A stretch of DNA of 18,370 bases from contig WGAX01000202.1 in NCBI GenBank assembly GCA_015494595.1, positions 1 through 18,370 of the forward strand, in the 5' to 3' direction. This DNA is from Nitratiruptor sp. Lineage in GTDB: Bacteria; Campylobacterota; Campylobacteria; Campylobacterales; Nitratiruptoraceae. The notes beneath the pieces were generated by a model. The model saw only the letters and a program-made list of their open reading frames with translations, was not told where the DNA came from and did not search any database. Below are positions 13,955 through 18,370 of the stretch, piece by piece; the first letter of the stretch is position 1, and each line of letters starts with the position of its first letter. The translations under genes and the position numbers were made by a program.

Positions 13955-14703
13955 TAAAGGGAGTACTGCTTGATATTGGAGGGGTATTGTATGAGGGTGA
14001 GAGAGTTATTGAGGGGGCTATAGAGGCCTTGAGTGAGCTAAAAGCTAAGTATAAAGTAAGATTTTTATCAAATACCAGCAGAGTGGCTCCTGATACGCTC
14101 CATAAAAGATTAGTAGATATGGGATTTGAGCTAAAAAAAGAGGAGATTTTTACAGCTCTTAGCGCTGCTAAGCTTTTCTTGCAATCACGAGATGCCAAGG
14201 CGTTTGTTATAGCTACACAGGAGGCAAAAGAGTATCTGGTTGAGAGAAGTGGCAAAGATTTTGTATTGGTATGTGATGCCTATAAAAACTTCACTTATGA
14301 TGCTCTTAATCAAGCCTTTAGACTTTTAGAAAGTGGGGCAGGTTTTTTGGCTACCAATATTAATCGCTACTTTAAAGATGAAGATGGCTTAAGTTTAGAT
14401 GCTGGGGGATTTGTAAAGTGTTTGGAGTATGCTAGCGCTAAAGAGGCAAAAGTGCTTGGCAAGCCAAATTGTGAATTTTTCTCTTTGGCTATTAAGAGTA
14501 TGGGGCTTAGCAAAGATGAGGTCGTGATGGTGGGCGATGATATACATAGCGATATAATAGGAGCAAAAGCCTGCTGGCTTAGGGCTGTAATGGTAAAAAC
14601 GGGTAAATTCAAACCTCAAGATTTGCTCCTTGCCCAGCCAGATTTTTTGATAGATTCTATTAAGGAGCTGCCAAAGCTGCTGGAAGAGATTCAAAACTCA
14701 TAA
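13951..14703 (+). CDS. HAD-superfamily phosphatase, LHPP/HDHD2-like (subfamily IIA)
   Basis: 250 residues. HAD motif I is Leu-Leu-Asp-Ile-Gly-Gly-Val-Leu-Tyr with nucleophile Asp8; motif II is the Ser-Asn-Thr-Ser segment (about 40); the motif III lysine is in Leu-Gly-Lys-Pro-Asn; motif IV is Gly-Asp-Asp-Ile-His-Ser-Asp-Ile. The Phe-Leu-Ala-Thr-Asn-Ile-Asn-Arg-Tyr-Phe-Lys and Lys-Thr-Gly-Lys-Phe-Lys-Pro stretches resemble the animal phosphatase LHPP, which carries Asp-Ile-Ser-Gly in motif I. Here that third position is glycine, so the usual second aspartate (general acid/base) is absent, as it is in LHPP. Substrate unknown; a phosphohistidine, phospholysine or small phosphate ester is possible. 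GTG start with AAGGAGG 5 bases upstream, overlapping cmoB by 4 bp; converges on the next gene with a 6-bp overlap. Confidence 0.83.
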   Translation: MIKGVLLDIGGVLYEGERVIEGAIEALSELKAKYKVRFLSNTSRVAPDTLHKRLVDMGFELKKEEIFTALSAAKLFLQSRDAKAFVIATQEAKEYLVERSGKDFVLVCDAYKNFTYDALNQAFRLLESGAGFLATNINRYFKDEDGLSLDAGGFVKCLEYASAKEAKVLGKPNCEFFSLAIKSMGLSKDEVVMVGDDIHSDIIGAKACWLRAVMVKTGKFKPQDLLLAQPDFLIDSIKELPKLLEEIQNS

Positions 14704-15291
14704 TACTTTTAGCCAGTAGTCTATATGGCGCTGCTCCTCTTTGATAGAGGTAGGCTCTCCGTGACCGGGATAGATTGGCTTATCAAATGGAAGGGCTTTA
14801 AAGCGCTTGAGACTCTCTTTCATAGCTTGGGGATTGGAGTAGGGAAAATCTACTCTGCCGATGCTACCACGAAAAATAAAATCTCCGCTGCACCAAATTT
14901 GCTCAAAATCTATTATGCAGCTACCGGGTGTGTGCCCTGGAAAGTGTAAAAAGCGGATCTTCTCTCTTGCAATCTCTAGAGGCTCCTCATTTTCTACTAC
15001 AATGTCAGGATTGCTTTTTGGAATATTGATGCCGAATTGATCTATTTGTAAAAAAAATGCATCATCTTTATGGATAATAATTGGGATGTGTAGCAAAGAG
15101 TGCAGCTCGGCGTTGCTCCATATATGATCAAAGTGTCCATGGGTGTTAAGAATTGCCACAGGATTTTTAGCGTGCTCCATTACCCATTTTGTAGCACCAA
15201 TACCTGGATCTACTATAAAATCTTTGTTATTAATTGTTACAATATAGCAATTGGTTTGGTATTCGCCCATAGGCTGCATCTGTATTTGCAA
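14698..15291 (-). CDS. Metallo-beta-lactamase-fold hydrolase (glyoxalase II-like)
   Basis: 197 residues. The metal-binding signature His-Gly-His-Phe-Asp-His (His51, His53, Asp55, His56) is complete, with the further ligands His120 in Pro-Gly-His-Thr-Pro-Gly-Ser, Asp137 in Ser-Gly-Asp-Phe-Ile-Phe and His177 in Pro-Gly-His-Gly. The short length and the Gly-Asp-x-x-Phe-x-x-Ser-Ile-Gly-Arg segment match the YcbL-like/glyoxalase II group, thiolester hydrolases that may take S-lactoylglutathione or another thiol conjugate. It lacks the extra C-terminal helical domain of classical GloB. Substrate is therefore uncertain. The start is a TTG with AAGGAG 5 bases upstream; an internal ATG at codon 5 has no comparable site. 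It overlaps the HAD gene by 6 bp at its 3' end and is divergent from the DUF455 gene, 22 bp away. Confidence 0.88.
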   Translation of the reverse strand: MQIQMQPMGEYQTNCYIVTINNKDFIVDPGIGATKWVMEHAKNPVAILNTHGHFDHIWSNAELHSLLHIPIIIHKDDAFFLQIDQFGINIPKSNPDIVVENEEPLEIAREKIRFLHFPGHTPGSCIIDFEQIWCSGDFIFRGSIGRVDFPYSNPQAMKESLKRFKALPFDKPIYPGHGEPTSIKEEQRHIDYWLKVL

Positions 15292-15313
15292 ATTGACTCC
15301 TTAAAGGTAAAGA

Positions 15314-16132
15314 ATGGAATTTTTCTCTTGGCTTGAGAGGATTTTGCGCATCAGCGATCCTCACAAAAAGATAGAAGAGTTTAACAAATTTTATGCACTT
15401 TTTCCAAATCTGGATTTTTGTCATATAACTTCTACAAAGATATGGCGCAAGCCCTCTTATGCTGCAATTTGTAAAATTGTAAAGCCTCAAAAGGTTGTCA
15501 AGAGGCGAGCTTTACTCAGTAAAGAGCAAAGAGCAATCTTTTTGCATGCCATTGCACATATTGAGTATAGTGCAATCGATTTGGCTCTGGATGCTACCTA
15601 TAGATTTAGGAATATGCCTATGCAGTTTTATAATGACTGGATTGAAGTAGCAGCAGATGAGTGTAGACACTTTCTTATGATAGAAAGCCTTTTAGCAGAG
15701 CTTGGTTATAAATACTCCGATTTTCCTGTGCATCAAGCTCTTTTTGAGGCAGCATTGCATACACCTACTTTATTAGGCCGAATGAGTGTAGTACCTCGTT
15801 ATTTAGAGGCTAATGGACTTGATGCAAATGCAAAGATTATTGAAAAGCTTAAAAGATATCCGGATGAGTTTGCTAAAAAGATGATAGAGGTGTTGGAAGT
15901 CATTTTAGATGAAGAGGTGGGGCATGTACAAAAGGGGGATTTTTGGTTTCAATGGGCATGTGAAAAAGAGGGAATTGAAGATAGTGTAGAGGAGTATTTT
16001 AGGCAAATAGAGAGAGTCTATCCCCAAACGAGACGTTCAAAAGGTTTTTTGAATATAGAGGCTAGAAAAAGAGCTGGATTTAGTTGTAAAGAGTTAGAGC
16101 TCTTGGCAAAACAAGAAGTTGATTGCAACTAG
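15314..16132 (+). CDS. DUF455 ferritin-like protein
   Basis: 272 residues matching the DUF455 family, a ferritin-like four-helix group of unknown function. Metal-ligand candidates are in the expected helix positions: His-Ile-Glu-Tyr-Ser-Ala-Ile-Asp (about 78-85), Ala-Ala-Asp-Glu-Cys-Arg-His-Phe (about 114-121), the Tyr-Leu-Glu-Ala segment (about 163-166) and Asp-Glu-Glu-Val-Gly-His-Val (about 198-204). This E-x-x-H-type pattern implies a di-iron or similar carboxylate-bridged site. In some relatives the family is linked to tRNA hydroxylation-type or oxygenase chemistry, but no activity can be assigned here. No signal peptide. ATG start with AAAGG 6 bases upstream. It has only 22 bp to the divergent gene, so its promoter must lie within that gene; a TGTTACAAT at 15235-15243 is a candidate. 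Confidence 0.82.
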   Translation: MEFFSWLERILRISDPHKKIEEFNKFYALFPNLDFCHITSTKIWRKPSYAAICKIVKPQKVVKRRALLSKEQRAIFLHAIAHIEYSAIDLALDATYRFRNMPMQFYNDWIEVAADECRHFLMIESLLAELGYKYSDFPVHQALFEAALHTPTLLGRMSVVPRYLEANGLDANAKIIEKLKRYPDEFAKKMIEVLEVILDEEVGHVQKGDFWFQWACEKEGIEDSVEEYFRQIERVYPQTRRSKGFLNIEARKRAGFSCKELELLAKQEVDCN

Positions 16133-16209
16133 TTTTTGGTATTTAAGGTTGTCTCATATTATTAAAGATTCGAATTATATATAAAAGATTTAATTAAGTA
16201 TGAATTTAG

Positions 16210-16215
16210 TATAAT
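16210..16215 (+). promoter_or_regulatory. -10 box for the DegT-family gene and lpxK
   Basis: TATAAT in the very AT-rich 114-bp gap, preceded by runs of A and T rather than a -35. A start near 16222 would give a leader of about 25 nt before the ATG at 16247. The rest of the gap (16133-16209) shows no further feature. Confidence 0.5.
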
Positions 16216-16246
16216 TTAAGAAATTTTTTTAAGGTAGGAGCAAGCA

Positions 16247-17374
16247 ATGAAACGGGTGCCTCTTTTTGGAATGCAAATAGATAAAAAAGAATCAGAAGAG
16301 ATTATAAACGCTTTAGAGTCTCAAAAAAAAGAGAGTATTTTAGAAGATAAGTTATGTAAATATACTCAAAGTGCCTATGCCATAGCTACTTGTAACGAGA
16401 CGGCTTCTTTGCATCTGGCAATGACTACTATGGATTTAAAAAGAGGAGATAAGATTATATGTAGTGTCAATGCCTATCCCAATGTGCCTGAAGTGGTACG
16501 CCACTTTGATGCAGAGCCTATTTTTATCGATATTGATCTTGATGATTACAATATTGATCTGGATGAATTGGAGAAATATCTGGCAAAAAACAGAAGTAAA
16601 AAGCTCAAAGGTGTAATTGTCTCTTATGTTGCAGGCCAGCCTACCGATTTAAAAAGATTAATGGAGATTGCTGAGCACTACGGCATTATGATTATTGAAG
16701 ATGCTACTAACGCTTTGGGAGCTACCTATGAAGGTAAGGCCATTGGATCCTATCCAACAGCGATGACTATTTTTAGCTTCAATCCTCATAATCAATTTCC
16801 TTTAGGTAATGGAGGAATGATAACCACATTTCAGGAAGAGTTCAATGAAAGAGCAAGGCTGTTGCGCAATAATGCCATAGTTAAAAATGAGTGGAGTGAA
16901 GATGGGGGTTTGGGATATGTGTACGATGTGGTGGATATTGGTTTAGATTATAGGATGAGCAATTTTGATGCAGCTTTTAATATAGCTTTGTTGGAGAAAA
17001 ATGATGCTATTATCAAACGCCGTAAAGAGATTGCTGCGCTTTATCATAAAGAATTAAGTAATACACCCCATATTGAGTTGCCCAAAGAGGTTAGAGAGCA
17101 CAGCTATGCACTCTTTATTATTAAAATTGATAAAAATAGAGACTCTTTTGCCAGAGAGCTTTATAAAAGAGGGGTAGAGGTGGGACTGCACTATATTCCT
17201 TTGCATCTGCTAAGCTATTATAAACAAAAATATAATTTACGCATTAATGACTATCCAAAAGCACTTAGGAATTTTCAGCAAATTCTCTCTATTCCTATAC
17301 ACGCAAATCTCAGTGATGAAGATGTCTATTATGTTATTGAGCAGATTAAAGAGGTTGCCAAATCAAGAAGATAG
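16247..17374 (+). CDS. DegT/DnrJ/EryC1-family protein lacking the PLP lysine
   Basis: 375 residues with the full fold of sugar aminotransferases of the DegT/DnrJ/EryC1/StrS (aspartate aminotransferase type I fold) family: the Thr-Ala-Ser-Leu-His-Leu-Ala segment (about 52-58), Gly-Gln-Pro-Thr-Asp (130-134), Ile-Glu-Asp-Ala with the pyridine-nitrogen-binding Asp152, and Tyr-Arg-Met-Ser at 235-238. The catalytic loop, normally Ser-Phe-x-x-x-Lys-x-x-x-x-(G/A)-Glu-Gly-Gly, reads Ser177-Phe-Asn-Pro-His-Asn182-Gln-Phe-Pro-Leu-Gly-Asn-Gly-Gly with no gap, so Lys is Asn182 and Glu is Asn188. The phosphate-binding Gly-Thr is Glu51-Thr52. Transamination is therefore unlikely; a dehydratase-like, sugar-binding or other role is possible. 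GGAG lies 6 bases before the ATG. It is not in a sugar-biosynthesis cluster, and lpxK follows. Confidence 0.8.
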   Translation: MKRVPLFGMQIDKKESEEIINALESQKKESILEDKLCKYTQSAYAIATCNETASLHLAMTTMDLKRGDKIICSVNAYPNVPEVVRHFDAEPIFIDIDLDDYNIDLDELEKYLAKNRSKKLKGVIVSYVAGQPTDLKRLMEIAEHYGIMIIEDATNALGATYEGKAIGSYPTAMTIFSFNPHNQFPLGNGGMITTFQEEFNERARLLRNNAIVKNEWSEDGGLGYVYDVVDIGLDYRMSNFDAAFNIALLEKNDAIIKRRKEIAALYHKELSNTPHIELPKEVREHSYALFIIKIDKNRDSFARELYKRGVEVGLHYIPLHLLSYYKQKYNLRINDYPKALRNFQQILSIPIHANLSDEDVYYVIEQIKEVAKSRR

Positions 17375-17427
17375 TTGGCTTTTTTGAGGAGGGCTTTTAT
17401 AGACCCTCTTGGCTTTTTTACTCTCTT
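17362..17427 (+). other. lpxK: In-frame N-terminal coding of lpxK without a standard start codon
   Basis: These 22 codons are in frame with lpxK and read (from ATC at 17362) Ile/Met-Lys-Lys-Ile-Val-Gly-Phe-Phe-Glu-Glu-Gly-Phe-Tyr-Arg-Pro-Ser-Trp-Leu-Phe-Tyr, the kind of N-terminus expected in LpxK proteins before their Leu-x-Pro-Leu-Ser membrane segment. AGAGG at 17350-17354 is 7 bases before the ATC. There is no ATG, GTG or TTG in frame between the upstream stop (17347-17349) and the ATG at 17428. If base 17364 were G, an ATG would arise here and the DegT-family gene would stop at the overlapping TGA. Confidence 0.55.
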
Positions 17428-18303
17428 ATGCTTCCTCTGCTTCCTCTCTCTTTTGTCTATTGTTTTATCTCTTCAATGCGTAAACTTCTATGCAAAAAAA
17501 GGGATTTTGGCGTTGCAGTTGTGAGTGTGGGTAATCTGGTAGCAGGAGGTAGCGGCAAGAGTCCCTTTGTGATTGAATTGGCAAAAAGGTATAAAGATGC
17601 AGCCATTGTGCTGCGAGGTTATAGAAGAGAGAGCCAAGGTACTTTGGTAGTGAGTAGAAGAGGCGAAATTCTTTGCGATGTAAAGGAGTCGGGTGATGAG
17701 GCTGTGATGATGGCCAAGGCTTTGCCTAAGGCTACAGTTATAGTGAGTGAGGATAGGGCTAAAGGAATTGAAGAGGCAAAAAGGCTAGGGGCAGATATTG
17801 TCTTTTTGGATGATGCTTTTCATAAATGTTATAAGAAGTTTGATATAGTTATTGATGTTGATACACCAAACCCTTTTTGCCTGCCTCTTGGTGCTTATAG
17901 ACTGCCTCGCTTCTTTTTACGCTATGCCGATTTGGTAGTACAAGAGGGAAAAGATTTTAAGCGAAAAGTTACGATCCAAAATCCAACTGCAAAAATGGTG
18001 CTCATTAGCGCTATTGCCAACCCTAAAAGACTTTTGCCTTTTATTCCCAAAAATACCCCTTACTACTTTTTCCCAGATCACCACTACTTTAGCAAGAGTG
18101 AAATAGAGGCAATTATTCAAAAAGAGCATCCTACATCCTTACTTGTTACAGCCAAAGATATAGTAAAATTGCAAAAATTTGGTTATCCCTTATCTTTGTT
18201 GCAGCTGCAGCTAGATATAAAAGAGGAGATTTTTTTAAAAATAGATGAGTATAAAAGGAATTACTATGCAAAAAAAGATGCAAACAGTCCAGACCCTTCT
18301 TGA
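17428..18303 (+). CDS. lpxK: Tetraacyldisaccharide 4'-kinase LpxK
   Basis: 291 residues from the first standard start codon, but probably 313 in the functional protein, since conserved N-terminal sequence continues in frame to 17362. LpxK phosphorylates the lipid A disaccharide precursor at the inner membrane. Visible features: the Leu-Pro-Leu-Ser-Phe-Val-Tyr membrane segment at the start, the P-loop Gly-Asn-Leu-Val-Ala-Gly-Gly-Ser-Gly-Lys-Ser-Pro (about 36-47), Leu-Arg-Gly-Tyr-Arg-Arg, Leu-Asp-Asp-Ala-Phe-His (counterpart of DDGFQ), Pro-Asp-His-His-Tyr-Phe with the likely catalytic histidine, and Thr-Ala-Lys-Asp-Ile-Val-Lys-Leu near the C-terminus. The ATG at 17428 has no good ribosome binding site of its own. 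It is 53 bp after the DegT-family stop, and its last 38 bp overlap argB. Confidence 0.87.
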   Translation: MLPLLPLSFVYCFISSMRKLLCKKRDFGVAVVSVGNLVAGGSGKSPFVIELAKRYKDAAIVLRGYRRESQGTLVVSRRGEILCDVKESGDEAVMMAKALPKATVIVSEDRAKGIEEAKRLGADIVFLDDAFHKCYKKFDIVIDVDTPNPFCLPLGAYRLPRFFLRYADLVVQEGKDFKRKVTIQNPTAKMVLISAIANPKRLLPFIPKNTPYYFFPDHHYFSKSEIEAIIQKEHPTSLLVTAKDIVKLQKFGYPLSLLQLQLDIKEEIFLKIDEYKRNYYAKKDANSPDPS

Positions 18304-18370
18304 TGCCCTTCCCTTTATAAAAAAGTTTCGTGATGAGATTTTTGTTATTAAGTATGGAGGAAGTGCACAA
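18266..18370 (+). CDS. argB: Acetylglutamate kinase, 3' partial
   Basis: The first 35 codons of a gene cut by the window end. The N-terminus contains Leu-Leu-Asp-Ala-Leu-Pro-Phe-Ile-Lys-Lys-Phe and then Phe-Val-Ile-Lys-Tyr-Gly-Gly-Ser-Ala, the N-terminal signature of ArgB, normally (V/I)-I-K-Y-G-G-(N/S)-A-M. ArgB phosphorylates N-acetylglutamate in arginine synthesis. AAGGA lies 6 bases before the ATG, a good ribosome binding site, within lpxK (38-bp overlap). A second in-frame ATG is at codon 5. The assignment rests on a short segment, but the motif is distinctive. Confidence 0.83.
   Translation, partial: MQKKMQTVQTLLDALPFIKKFRDEIFVIKYGGSAQ

Noticed and set aside
13890..14255. 121-residue minus-strand open frame opposite the HAD gene
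   Set aside because: Ser/Leu-rich shadow of a well-conserved gene on the other strand, without start signals.
16117..16137. Possible terminator after the DUF455 gene (AGTTG-ATTG-CAACT followed by T residues)
   Set aside because: The stem has only 5 bp with low G+C content and includes the stop codon region; too weak to call.
17387..17419. Rho-independent terminator between the DegT-family gene and lpxK
   Set aside because: The stem is only 7 bp with a wobble pair, the T-run is three bases away, and the same bases encode the conserved LpxK N-terminus in frame. Kept as a finding, not called as a terminator.
1..18370. Defence island, mobile element or CRISPR
   Set aside because: The SNF2 helicase and ankyrin protein can occur in such islands, but their neighbours here are housekeeping genes, and no repeats, integrase, transposase, toxin-antitoxin pair or composition shift is visible.

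Overview
The window is a dense, AT-rich bacterial chromosome segment. It looks like a member of the Campylobacterota (Epsilonproteobacteria), probably a free-living or marine type rather than a host-restricted one. The evidence is codon and base composition, promoters carrying TGnTATAAT-type extended -10 boxes without an obvious -35, and gene content and sequence style (short FtsY, RNase Y overlapping a 5-FTHF cyclo-ligase gene, CmoB, a DUF455 protein, an LpxK of the epsilon type). No genus is assigned. I see no tRNA, rRNA, CRISPR array, insertion sequence, integrase or phage gene, and no gap longer than 300 bases without a gene.

Layout: (1) 1-4294, plus strand: the C-terminal part of a SNF2-family helicase cut by the window edge, a TolC-like outer-membrane protein, a MidA-like methyltransferase, then (with its own promoter) a secreted ankyrin-repeat protein overlapping a ThiS sulfur carrier gene. 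(2) 4271-5476: acpS (minus) and an MlaE-type lipid permease (plus), divergent from a very compact pair of facing -10 boxes. (3) 5483-9405, minus strand operon: TlpA-like lipoprotein, ftsY, radA, an 89-aa protein of unknown function and an outer-membrane beta-barrel candidate. (4) 9460-11572, plus: 5-formyltetrahydrofolate cyclo-ligase overlapping rny. (5) 11581-13008, minus: a compact MTA/SAH-nucleosidase-like protein and a cation diffusion facilitator. (6) 13058-14703, plus: cmoB and a LHPP/HDHD2-type HAD phosphatase, overlapping by 4 bp. (7) 14698-16132: a metallo-beta-lactamase-fold hydrolase (minus) divergent from a DUF455 ferritin-like protein (plus). (8) 16247-18370, plus: a DegT/DnrJ-family protein, lpxK and the beginning of argB.

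Most of this is housekeeping: envelope lipid biogenesis (acpS, mlaE, lpxK), membrane targeting (ftsY), DNA repair (radA, SNF2), RNA turnover and tRNA modification (rny, cmoB), and cofactor supply (thiS, cyclo-ligase). No obvious new multi-gene system is present. The points most worth checking are: a DegT-family protein that lacks the PLP-binding lysine; a missing start codon for the conserved N-terminus of LpxK, which a single base change at 17364 could explain together with a 3-codon extension of the upstream gene; a strikingly short nucleosidase that keeps all of its catalytic residues; and three divergent gene pairs that appear to share the same face-to-face promoter arrangement.
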